DNA from: Acanthosoma haemorrhoidale
Taxonomy: Eukaryota > Arthropoda > Insecta > Hemiptera > Acanthosomatidae
Direction of reading: 5' to 3'
DNA: 64,000 nt
Assembly: GCA_930367205.1 (NCBI GenBank)
Contig: CAKNEZ010000016.1
Location: 310,001-374,000, forward strand
Positions 28,973 through 41,888 of the stretch are shown one piece after another; within the stretch, counting starts at the first letter, position 1, and every line of letters starts with the position of its first letter. The notes under the pieces were generated by a model. That model was not told the origin of the DNA, made no database searches, and was given only the letters and a program-made list of their open reading frames with translations. The position numbers were made by a program, and so were the translations under genes.

Positions 28973-30015
28973 AATAAATGATGTCGAATATGATAGTGCA
29001 CCAAATCATTAGCACTTATTGTATCATGTGATGCGATCGTATGATCAAAGTTACAAGAGAATATAACATCAAATGATGTCGATTATCATAGTACCGCATT
29101 ATTAGCACATATTGTATCACGTGATACGATCGTATGATCAAAGTTACGAGTGAATATAACATCAAATGATGTCGATTATGATAGTGTTCCGTATCATAAG
29201 CAATCATTGTATCACGTGATGCGATCGTATGATTAAAGTTACAATTGAATATAACATCAAATGATGTCGATTATAATGGTATACCGCTTTATTAGCATAC
29301 ATTGTATCACGTGATACGATCGCATGATTAAAGTTACGAGTGAATATAACATCAAATGATGTCGAATATGATAATGCACCGTGACATTGGCACTTATTGT
29401 TTCACGTGATACGATCTTATGATTAAAGTTACGAGTGTATACACCATTAAATGATGTCGAATATGATAGTGTGTCGTAGCATTTACACTCATTGTATCAC
29501 GTGATTCGATCTCATGATTAAAGTTACGAGTGAATATAACATCAAATGATGTCGAATATGATAATGAACCGTGACATTGGCACTTATTGTATCACGTGAT
29601 ACGATCGTATGAATAAAGTTACAGGTGAATATAACATCAAATGATGTTGATTATGATAGTGTTCCGTATCATAAGCAATCATTGTATCACGTGATGCGAT
29701 CGTATAATTAAAGTTACGAGTAAATATAACATCAAATAATGTCAAATATGAAAGTGTACCGCATCATTAGCACACATTGTATCACGTGATACGATCGTAT
29801 GATTAGAGTAACGAGTGAATATAACATCAAATGATGTCGATTATAATGGTTTACTGCTTTATTAGCACACATTCTATCACGTGATACGATCGTATGATTA
29901 AAGTTACGAGTGAATATAACATCAAATGATGTCGAATATGATAATGCACTGTGACATTGGCACTTATTGTATCACGTGATACGATCGTATGATTAAAGTT
30001 ACGAGTGTATACACT
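28973..30015. repeat. HOR-1 11-mer with 93-bp j monomer, copy c (tandem)
   Basis: Immediate tandem duplicate of 27930-28972, with j deletion at 29068-29160. I noticed three differences: cgatctcatg for cgatcacatg near 29510, aaatgatg for aaataatg near 29544, and gattagagt for gattaaagt near 29803. Confidence 0.9.
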
Positions 30016-30870
30016 ATTAAATGATGTCGAATATGATAGTGCACCAAATCATTAGCACTTATTGTATCATGTGATGCAATCGTATGATTAAAGTTACAAG
30101 TGACTATAACATCAAATGATGTCGATTATAATAGTGTACTGCATTATTAGCACACATTGTATCATGTGATGCGATCGTATGATTAAAGTAACGAGTGAAT
30201 ATAACATCAAATGATGTCGAATATGATAATGCACCGTGACATTGGCACATATTGTATCACGTGATACGATCGTATGATTAAAGTCACGAGTAAATATAAC
30301 ATCAAATGATGTCGAATATAATAATGCACCGTTACATGGGCACTTATTGTATCACGTGATACGATCGTATGATTAAAGTTACGAGTGTATACACTAATAA
30401 ATGATGTCGAATATGATAGTGCACCAAATCATTAGCACTTATTGTATCATGTGATGCGATCGTATGATCAAAGTTACAAGAGAATGTAACATCAAAAGAT
30501 GTCAATTTTGATAGTGTACCGCATCATTGGCACTCATTATATCACGTGATAGGATCGTATGATTAAAGTAACGAGTGAATATAACATCAAATGATGTCGA
30601 ATATGATAATGCACCGTGACATTGGCACATATTGTATCACGTGATACGATCGTATGATTAAAGTCACGAGTAAATATAACATCAAATGATGTCGAATATA
30701 ATAATGCACCGTGACATGGGCACTTATTGTATCACGTGATACGATCGTATGATTAAAGTTACGAGTGTATACACTAATAAATGATGTCGAATATGATAGT
30801 GCACCAAATCATTAGCACTTATTGTATCATGCGATGCGATCGTATGATTAAAGTCACGAGTGAATATAGC
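30016..30870. repeat. Linker block c d e f g h e f' g
   Basis: Nine monomers in the same order as 286-1140. One g monomer has tatcatgcgatgcg (near 30830) instead of tatcatgtgatgcg. Confidence 0.85.
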
Positions 30871-31345
30871 ATCAAATGATGTCGAATATGATAACGAACC
30901 GTGACATTGGTACTTATTGTATCACGTGATACGATCGTATGATCAAAGTTACAAGAGAATATAACATCAAATGATGTCGATTATCATAGTGTACCGCATT
31001 ATTAGCACATATTGTATCACGTGATACGATCGTATGATTAAAGTTACGAGTGAATATAACATCAAATGATGTCGAATATGATAATGCACCGTGACATTGG
31101 CACTCATTGTATCACGTGATACGATCGTATGATTAAAGTCACGAGTGAATATAACATCAAATGATGTCAATTATGATAGTGTTCCGTATCATAAGCACTC
31201 ATTGTATCACGTGATACGATCGTATGATGAAAGTTACGAGTGAATATAACATCAAATGATGTCGATTATGATAGTGTTCCGTATCATAAGCAATCATTGT
31301 ATCACGTGATGCGATCGTATGATTAAAGTTACAATTGAATATAAC
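30871..31345. repeat. HOR-3 5-mer (i j k l m), single copy
   Basis: Fourth locus of the 475-bp unit, again single, with the same gtcaattatg variant in l as the copy at 23847. The two are 7,024 bp apart: 74 monomers less the six bases lost in three 93-bp monomers. Confidence 0.9.
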
Positions 31346-33055
31346 ATCAAATGATGTCGATTATAATCGTATACCGCTTTATTAGCATACATTGTATCAC
31401 GTGATGCGATCGTATGATTAAAGTAACGAGTAAATATAACATCAAATGATGTCGAATATAATAATGCACCGTTACATGGGCACTTATTGTATCACGTGAT
31501 ACGATCGTATGATTAAAGTTACGAGTGTATACACTAATAAATGATGTCGAATATGATAGTGCACCAAATCATTAGCACTTATTGTATCATGTGATGCAAT
31601 CGTATGATTAAAGTTACAAGTGACTATAACATCAAATGATGTCGATTATAATAGTGTACTGCATTATTAGCACACATTGTATCATGTGATGCGATCGTTT
31701 GATTAAAGTAACGAGTAAATATAACATCAAATGATGTCGAATATAATAATGCACCGTTACATGGGCACTTATTGTATCACGTGATACGATCGTATGATTA
31801 AAGTTACGAGTGTATACACTAATAAATGATGTCGAATATGATAGTGCACCAAATCATTAGCACTTATTGTATCATGTGATGCGATCGTATGATCAAAGTT
31901 ACAAGAGAATGTAACATCAAAAGATGTCAATTTTGATAGTGTACCGCATCATTGGCACTCATTATATCACGTGATAGGATCGTATGATTAAAGTAACGAG
32001 TGAATATAACATCAAATGATGTCGAATATGATAATGCACTGTGACATTGGCACATATTGTATCACGTGATACGATCGTATGATTAAAGTCACGAGTAAAT
32101 ATAACATCAAATGATGTCGAATATAATAATGCACCGTGACATGGGCACTTATTGTATCACGTGATACGATCGTATGATTAAAGTTACGAGTGTATACACT
32201 AATAAATGATGTCGAATATGATAGTGCACCAAATCATTAGCACTTATTGTATCACGTGATGCGATCGTATGATTAAAGTTACAATTGAATATAACATCAA
32301 ATGATGTCGATTATAATGGTATACCGCTTTATTAGCATACATTGTATCACGTGATACGATCGCATGATTAAAGTTACGAGTGAATATAACATCAAATGAT
32401 GTCGAATATGATAATGCACCGTGACATTGGCACTTATTGTTTCACGTGATACGATCTTATGATTAAAGTTACGAGTGTATACACCATTAAATGATGTCGA
32501 ATATGATAGTGCACCAAATCATTAGCACACATTGTATCATGTGATGCGATCGTATGATTAAAGTAACGAGTAAATATAACATCAAATGATGTCGAATATA
32601 ATAATGCACCGTTACATGGGCACTTATTGTATCACGTGATACGATCGTATGATTAAAGTTACGAGTGTATACACTAATAAATGATGTCAAATATAATAGT
32701 GCACCAAATCATTAGCACTTATTGTATCATGTGATGCGATCGTATGATCAAAGTTACAAGAGAATGTAACATCAAAAGATGTCAATTTTGATAGTGTACC
32801 GCATCATTGGCACTCATTATATCACGTGATAGGATCGTATGATTAAAGTAACGAGTGAATATAACATCAAATGATGTCGAATATGATAATGCAGTGTGAC
32901 ATTGGCACATATTGTATCACGTGATACGATCGTATGATTAAAGTCACGAGTAAATATAACATCAAATGATGTCGAATATAATAATGCACCGTGACATGGG
33001 CACTTATTGTATCACGTGATACGATCGTATGATTAAAGTTACGAGTGTATACACT
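31346..33055. repeat. Linker block of 18 monomers with two hybrids
   Basis: Order: n f c d f g h e' f', g/m hybrid (32201), o q, c/d hybrid (32486), f g h e'' f'. Compared with 24322-26221, the monomers g j m' are replaced by one g/m hybrid, so two monomers (190 bp) are missing. The rest is colinear. Confidence 0.85.
32201..32295. repeat. Hybrid monomer g/m at a 190-bp deletion
   Basis: The left part has gtgcaccaaatc and cacttattgt (type g). The right part has atcacgtgatgcg and ttacaattg (type m/m'). The parallel locus near 25180-25460 has g, j and m' in full, so an exchange within one monomer removed exactly two units. Confidence 0.82.
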
Positions 33056-34098
33056 AATAAATGATGTCGAATATGATAGTGCACCAAATCATTAGCACTT
33101 ATTGTATCATGTGATGCGATCGTATGATCAAAGTTACAAGAGAATATAACATCAAATGATGTCGATTATCATAGTACCGCATTATTAGCACATATTGTAT
33201 CACGTGATACGATCGTATGATCAAAGTTACGAGTGAATATAACATCAAATGATGTCGATTATGATAGTGTTCCGTATCATAAGCAATCATTGTATCACGT
33301 GATGCGATCGTATGATTAAAGTTACAATTGAATATAACATCAAATGATGTCGATTATAATGGTATACCGCTTTATTAGCATACATTGTATCACGTGATAC
33401 GATCGCATGATTAAAGTTACGAGTGAATATAACATCAAATGATGTCGAATATGATAATGCACCGAGACATTGGCACTTATTGTTTCACGTGATACGATCT
33501 TATGATTAAAGTTACGAGTGTATACACCATTAAATGATGTCGAATATGATAGTGTGTCGTAGCATTTACACTCATTGTATCACGTGATTCGATCACATGA
33601 TTAAAGTTACGAGTGAATATAACATCAAATGATGTCGAATATGATAATGAACCGTGACATTGGCACTTATTGTATCACGTGATACGATCGTATGAATAAA
33701 GTTACAGGTGAATATAACATCAAATGATGTTGATTATGATAGTGTTCCGTATCATAAGCAATCATTGTATCACGTGATGCGATCGTATAATTAAAGTTAC
33801 GAGTAAATATAACATCAAATAATGTCAAATATGAAAGTGTACCGCATCATTAGCACACATTGTATCACGTGATACGATCGTATGATTAAAGTAACGAGTG
33901 AATATAACATCAAATGATGTCGATTATAATGGTTTACTGCTTTATTAGCACACATTCTATCACGTGATACGATCGTATGATTAAAGTTACGAGTGAATAT
34001 AACATCAAATGATGTCGAATATGATAATGCACTGTGACATTGGCACTTATTGTATCACGTGATACGATCGTATGATTAAAGTTACGAGTGTATACACT
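33056..34098. repeat. HOR-1 11-mer with 93-bp j monomer, copy d
   Basis: 1,043 bp, j deletion at 33151-33243. It shares gcaccgagac in q with copy a at 26222. The giant repeat copy B begins within its P monomer at 33814, matching the first base of the window. Confidence 0.88.
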
Positions 34099-34953
34099 AT
34101 TAAATGATGTCGAATATGATAGTGCACCAAATCATTAGCACTTATTGTATCATGTGATGCAATCGTATGATTAAAGTTACAAGTGACTATAACATCAAAT
34201 GATGTCGATTATAATAGTGTACTGCATTATTAGCACACATTGTATCATGTGATGCGATCGTATGATTAAAGTAACGAGTGAATATAACATCAAATGATGT
34301 CGAATATGATAATGCACCGTGACATTGGCACATATTGTATCACGTGATACGATCGTATGATTATAGTCACGAGTAAATATAACATCAAATGATGTCGAAT
34401 ATAATAATGCACCGTTACATGGGCACTTATTGTATCACGTGATACGATCGTATGATTAAAGTTACGAGTGTATACACTAATAAATGATGTCGAATATGAT
34501 AGTGCACCAAATCATTAGCACTTATTGTATCATGTGATGCGATCGTATGATCAAAGTTACAAGAGAATGTAACATCAAAAGATGTCAATTTTGATAGTGT
34601 ACCGCATCATTGGCACTCATTATATCACGTGATAGGATCGTATGATTAAAGTAACGAGTGAATATAACATCAAATGATGTCGAATATGATAATGCACCGT
34701 GACATTGGCACATATTGTATCACGTGATACGATCGTATGATTAAAGTCACGAGTAAATATAACATCAAATGATGTCGAATATAATAATGCACCGTGACAT
34801 GGGCACTTATTGTATCACGTGATACGATCGTATGATTAAAGTTACGAGTGTATACACTAATAAATGATGTCGAATATGATAGTGCACCAAATCATTAGCA
34901 CTTATTGTATCATGTGATGCGATCGTATGATTAAAGTCACGAGTGAATATAGC
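34099..34953. repeat. Linker block c d e f g h e f' g (copy B)
   Basis: Partner of 286-1140. The rare ttatagtcacg variant is shared with the copy A block, near 34361. Confidence 0.85.
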
Positions 34954-35903
34954 ATCAAATGATGTCGAATATGATAACGAACCGTGACATTGGTACTTAT
35001 TGTATCACGTGATACGATCGTATGATCAAAGTTACAAGAGAATATAACATCAAATGATGTCGATTATCATAGTGTACCGCATTATTAGCACATATTGTAT
35101 CACGTGATACGATCGTATGATTAAAGTTACGAGTGAATATAACATCAAATGATGTCGAATATGATAATGCACCGTGACATTGGCACTCATTGTATCACGT
35201 GATACGATCGTATGATTAAAGTCACGAGTGAATATAACATCAAATGATGTCGATTATGATAGTGTTCCGTATCATAAGCACTCATTGTATCACGTGATAC
35301 GATCGTATGATGAAAGTTACGAGTGAATATAACATCAAATGATGTCGATTATGATAGTGTTCCGTATCATAAGCAATCATTGTATCACGTGATGCGATCG
35401 TATGATTAAAGTCACGAGTGAATATAGCATCAAATGATGTCGAATATGATAACGAACCGTGACATTGGTACTTATTGTATCACGTGATACGATCGTATGA
35501 TCAAAGTTACAAGAGAATATAACATCAAATGATGTCGATTATCATAGTGTACCGCATTATTAGCACATATTGTATCACGTGATACGATCGTATGATTAAA
35601 GTTACGAGTGAATATAACATCAAATGATGTCGAATATGATAATGCACCGTGACATTGGCACTCATTGTATCACGTGATACGATCGTATGATTAAAGTCAC
35701 GAGTGAATATAACATCAAATGATGTCGATTATGATAGTGTTCCGTATCATAAGCACTCATTGTATCACGTGATACGATCGTATGATGAAAGTTACGAGTG
35801 AATATAACATCAAATGATGTCGATTATGATAGTGTTCCGTATCATAAGCAATCATTGTATCACGTGATGCGATCGTATGATTAAAGTTACAATTGAATAT
35901 AAC
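34954..35903. repeat. HOR-3 5-mer tandem pair (copy B)
   Basis: Two 475-bp units, 34954-35428 and 35429-35903, as at 1141-2090. Both m monomers are preceded by gatgaaagtt, whereas copy A has lost this in its second unit. Confidence 0.9.
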
Positions 35904-38900
35904 ATCAAATGATGTCGATTATAATCGTATACCGCTTTATTAGCATACATTGTATCACGTGATGCGATCGTATGATTAAAGTAACGAGTAAATATAACAT
36001 CAAATGATGTCGAATATAATAATGCACCGTTACATGGGCACTTATTGTATCACGTGATACGATCGTATGATTAAAGTTACGAGTGTATACACTAATAAAT
36101 GATGTCGAATATGATAGTGCACCAAATCATTAGCACTTATTGTATCATGTGATGCAATCGTATGATTAAAGTTACAAGTGACTATAACATCAAATGATGT
36201 CGATTATAATAGTGTACTGCATTATTAGCACACATTGTATCATGTGATGCGATCGTTTGATTAAAGTAACGAGTAAATATAACATCAAATGATGTCGAAT
36301 ATAATAATGCACCGTTACATGGGCACTTATTGTATCACGTGATACGATCGTATGATTAAAGTTACGAGTGTATACACTAATAAATGATGTCGAATATGAT
36401 AGTGCACCAAATCATTAGCACTTATTGTATCATGTGATGCGATCGTATGATCAAAGTTACAAGAGAATGTAACATCAAAAGATGTCAATTTTGATAGTGT
36501 ACCGCATCATTGGCACTCATTATATCACGTGATAGGATCGTATGATTAAAGTAACGAGTGAATATAACATCAAATGATGTCGAATATGATAATGCACTGT
36601 GACATTGGCACATATTGTATCACGTGATACGATCGTATGATTAAAGTCACGAGTAAATATAACATCAAATGATGTCGAATATAATAATGCACCGTGACAT
36701 GGGCACTTATTGTATCACGTGATACGATCGTATGATTAAAGTTACGAGTGTATACACTAATAAATGATGTCGAATATGATAGTGCACCAAATCATTAGCA
36801 CTTATTGTATCATGTGATGCGATCGTATGATCAAAGTTACAAGAGAATATAACATCAAATGATGTCGATTATCATAGTGTACCGCATTATTAGCACATAT
36901 TGTATCACGTGATACGATCGTATGATCAAAGTTACGAGTGAATATAACATCAAATGATGTCGATTATGATAGTGTTCCGTATCATAAGCAACCATTGTAT
37001 CACGTGATGCGATCGTATGATTAAAGTTACAATTGAATATAACATCAAATGATGTCGATTATAATGGTATACCGCTTTATTAGCATACATTGTATCACGT
37101 GATACGATCGCATGATTAAAGTTACGAGTGAATATAACATCAAATGATGTCGAATATGATAATGCACCGTGACATTGGCACTTATTGTTTCACGTGATAC
37201 GATCTTATGATTAAAGTTACGAGTGTATACACCATTAAATGATGTCGAATATGATAGTGCACCAAATCATTAGCACTTATTGTATCATGTGATGCAATCG
37301 TATGATTAAAGTTACAAGTGACTATAACATCAAATGATGTCGATTATAATAGTGTACTGCATTATTAGCACACATTGTATCATGTGATGCGATCGTATGA
37401 TTAAAGTAACGAGTAAATATAACATCAAATGATGTCGAATATAATAATGCACCGTTACATGGGCACTTATTGTATCACGTGATACGATCGTATGATTAAA
37501 GTTACGAGTGTATACACTAATAAATGATGTCGAATATGATAGTGCACCAAATCATTAGCACTTATTGTATCATGTGATGCGATCTTATGATCAAAGTTAC
37601 AAGAGAATGTAACATCAAAAGATGTCAATTTTGATAGTGTACCGCATCATTGGCACTCATTATATCACGTGATAGGATCGTATGATTAAAGTAACGAGTG
37701 AATATAACATCAAATGATGTCGAATATGATAATGCACTGTGACATTGGCACATATTGTATCACGTGATACGATCGTATGATTAAAGTCACGAGTAAATAT
37801 AACATCAAATGATGTCGAATATAATAATGCACCGTGACATGGGCACTTATTGTATCACGTGATACGATCGTATGATTAAAGTTACGAGTGTATACACTAA
37901 TAAATGATGTCGAATATGATAGTGCACCAAATCATTAGCACTTATTGTATCATGTGATGCGATCGTATGATCAAAGTTACAAGAGAATATAACATCAAAT
38001 GATGTCGATTATCATAGTGTACCGAATTATTAGCACATATTGTATCACGTGATACGATCGTATGATCAAAGTTACGAGTGAATATAACATCAAATGATGT
38101 CGATTATGATAGTGTTCCGTATCATAAGCAATCATTGTATCACGTGATGCGATCGTATGATTAAAGTTACAATTGAATATAACATCAAATGATGTCGATT
38201 ATAATGGTATACCGCTTTATTAGCATACATTGTATCACGTGATACGATCGCATGATTAAAGTTACGAGTGAATATAACATCAAATGATGTCGAATATGAT
38301 AATGCACCGTGACATTGGCACTTATTGTTTCACGTGATACGATCTTATGATTAAAGTTACGAGTGTATACACCATTAAATGATGTCGAATATGATAGTGT
38401 GTCGTAGCATTTACACTCATTGTATCACGCGATTCGATCACATGATTAAAGTTACGAGTGAATATAACATCAAATGATGTCGAATATGATAATGAACCGT
38501 GACATTGGCACTTATTGTATCACGTGATACGATCGTATGAATAAAGTTACAGGTGAATATAACATCAAATGATGTTGATTATGATAGTGTTCCGTATCAT
38601 AAGCAATCATTGTATCACGTGATGCGATCGTATAATTAAAGTTACGAGTAAATATAACATCAAATAATGTCAAATATGAAAGTGTACCGCATCATTAGCA
38701 CACATTGTATCACGTGATACGATCGTATGATTAAAGTAACGCGTGAATATAACATCAAATGATGTCGAATATGATAATGCACCGTGACATTGGCACATAT
38801 TGTATCACGTGATACGATCGTATGATTAAAGTCACGAGTAAATATAACATCAAATGATGTCGAATATAATAATGCACCGTGACATGGGCACTTATTGTAT

Positions 38901-40083
38901 CACGTGATACGATCGTATGATTAAAGTTACGAGTGTATACACTAATAAATGATGTCGAATATGATAGTGCACCAAATCATTAGCACTTATTGTATCATGT
39001 GATGCGATCGTATGATTAAAGTTACAAGTGACTATAACATCAAATGATGTCGATTATAATAGTGTACTGCATTATTAGCACACATTGTATCACGTGATAC
39101 GATCGTATGATTAAAGTTACGAGTGAATATAACATCAAATGATGTAGAATATGATAATGCACTGTGACATTGGCACTTATTGTATCACGTGATACGATCG
39201 TATGATTAAAGTTACGAGTGTATACACTATTAAATGATGTCGAATATGATAGTGCACCAAATCATTAGCACTTATTGTATCATGTGATGCGATCTTATGA
39301 TCAAAGTTACAAGAGAATGTAACATCAAAAGATGTCAATTTTGATAGTGTACCGCATCATTGGCACTCATTATATCACGTGATAGGATCGTATGATTAAA
39401 GTAACGAGTGAATATAACATCAAATGATGTCGAATATGATAATGCACTGTGACATTGGCACATATTGTATCACGTGATACGATCGTATGATTAAAGTTAC
39501 GAGTGTATACACTAATAAATGATGTCGAATATGATAGTGCACCAAATCATTAGCACTTATTGTATCATGTGATGCGATCGTATGATCAAAGTTACAAGAG
39601 AATATAACATCAAATGATGTCGATTATCATAGTGTACCGAATTATTAGCACATATTGTATCACGTGATACGATCGTATGATCAAAGTTACGAGTGAATAT
39701 AACATCAAATGATGTCGATTATGATAGTGTTCCGTATCATAAGCAATCATTGTATCACGTGATGCGATCGTATGATTAAAGTTACAATTGAATATAACAT
39801 CAAATGATGTCGATTATAATGGTATACCGCTTTATTAGCATACATTGTATCACGTGATACGATCGCATGATTAAAGTTACGAGTGAATATAACATCAAAT
39901 GATGTCGAATATGATAATGCACCGTGACATTGGCACTTATTGTTTCACGTGATACGATCTTATGATTAAAGTTACGAGTGTATACACCATTAAATGATGT
40001 CGAATATGATAGTGTGTCGTAGCATTGACACTCATTGTATCACGCGATTCGATCACATGATTAAAGTTACGAGTGAATATAAA
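35904..40083. repeat. Linker block of 44 monomers (copy B)
   Basis: Partner of 2091-6270 in the same order. Differences noticed: 39944 (ttcacgtg against atcacgtg at 6131). The gatcgtttg, acgcgtg and gtagaatatg variants are shared. Confidence 0.85.
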
Positions 40084-41888
40084 ATCAAATAATGTCAAAT
40101 ATGAACGTGTACCGTATTAATATCACACATTGTATCACGTGATAGGATCGTATGATTAAAGTAACGAGTGAATATAACATCAAATGATGTCGAATATGAT
40201 AATGCACTGTGACATTTGCACATATTGTATCACGTGATACGATCGTATGATTAAAGTCACGAGTAAATATAACATCAAATGATGTCGAATATAATAATGC
40301 ACCGTGACATGGGCACTTATTGTATCACGTGATACGATCGTATGATTAAAGTTACGAGTGTATACACTAATAAATGATGTCGAATATGATAGTGCACCAA
40401 ATCATTAGCACTTATTGTATCATGTGATGCGATCGTATGATCAAAGTTACAAGAGAATATAACATCAAATGATGTCGATTATCATAGTGTACCGCATTAT
40501 TAGCACATATTGTATCACGTGATACGATCGTATGATCAAAGTTACGAGTGAATATAACATCAAATGATGTCGATTATGATAGTGTTCCGTATCATAAGCA
40601 ACCATTGTATCACGTGATGCGATCGTATGATTAAAGTTACAATTGAATATAACATCAAATGATGTCGATTATAATGGTATACCGCTTTATTAGCATACAT
40701 TGTATCACGTGATACGATCGCATGATTAAAGTTACGAGTGAATATAACATCAAATGATGTCGAATATGATAATGCACCGTGACATTGGCACTTATTGTTT
40801 CACGTGATACGATCTTATGATTAAAGTTACGAGTGTATACACCATTAAATGATGTCGAATATGATAGTGTGTCGTAGCATTGACACTCATTGTATCACGC
40901 GATTCGATCACATGATTAAAGTTACGAGTGAATATAAAATCAAATAATGTCAAATATGAAAGTGTACCGTATTAATATCACACATTGTATCACGTGATAC
41001 GATCGTATGATTAAAGTTACAGGTGTATATAACATCAAATTATGTTGATTATATTAGTGTACCGCATCATTAGCACACATTGTATCACATGATACGATCG
41101 TATGATTAAAGTAACGAGTGAATATAACATCAAATGATGTCGAATATGATAATGCACCGTGACATTGGCACATATTGTATCACGTGATACGATCGTATGA
41201 AAAAAGTCACGAGTGAATATAACATCAAATGATGTCGATTATGATAGTGTTTCGTATCATAAGCACTCATTGTATCACGTGATACGATCGTATGATGAAA
41301 GTTACGAGTGAATATAACATCAAATGATGTTGAATGTGATTGAATAATGTATCATTAATACTCAAAATTTCATGTGATACGATCGTATGATTAATGTTAC
41401 GAGTGTATACACCATTAAATGATGTCGAATGTGATAGTGTGTCGTAGCATTGACACTCATTGTATCACGAGATACGATCACATGATTAAAGTTACGAGTA
41501 AATATAACATCATATAATGTCAAATATGAAAGTGTACCGCATCATTAGCACACATTGTATCACGTGATGCGATCGTATGATTAAAGTTACGAGTAAATAT
41601 AACATCAAATGATGTTGAATTTGATAAGGCACCGTGGCATTGGCACTTATTGTGTCACGTGATACGATCGTATGATTAAAGTTACGAGTGAATATAGCAT
41701 CAAATGATGTCGAATATGATAATAAACCGTGACATTGGCACTTATTGTATCACGTGATACGATCGTATGAATAAAGTTACAGGTGAATATAACATCAAAT
41801 GATGTCGAATATAATAGTGTACCGCATCATTAGCACACATTGTATCACGTGATACGATCGTATGATTAAAGTAACGAGTGGATATAAC
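40084..41888. repeat. HOR-2 19-mer, copy 4 (copy B)
   Basis: Partner of 6271-8075, with cassette at 40939-41888 and monomer w at 41319. Base 40217 reads gacatttgcac where copy A has gacattggcac. It is followed by m', as in copy 1. Confidence 0.9.

Larger units (their letters stand above)
23200..33813. repeat. Segment between giant-repeat copies
   Basis: This 10.6 kb part is satellite like the rest but has no counterpart at +33,813. It holds the only length-variant monomers of the window, two single copies of the 5-mer HOR-3, three complete HOR-1 copies plus the start of a fourth, and no HOR-2. Its first part resembles 500-1140 followed by 2091 onward (offset of whole monomers), so it is built from the same modules in a different order. 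Confidence 0.9.

Noticed and set aside
26265..33290. Four identical 63-codon minus-strand frames over the 93-bp j monomers
   Set aside because: The frames arise because the two-base deletion changes phase between adjacent monomers. Spacing of the frames equals that of the deletion-bearing repeats. No sign of coding.
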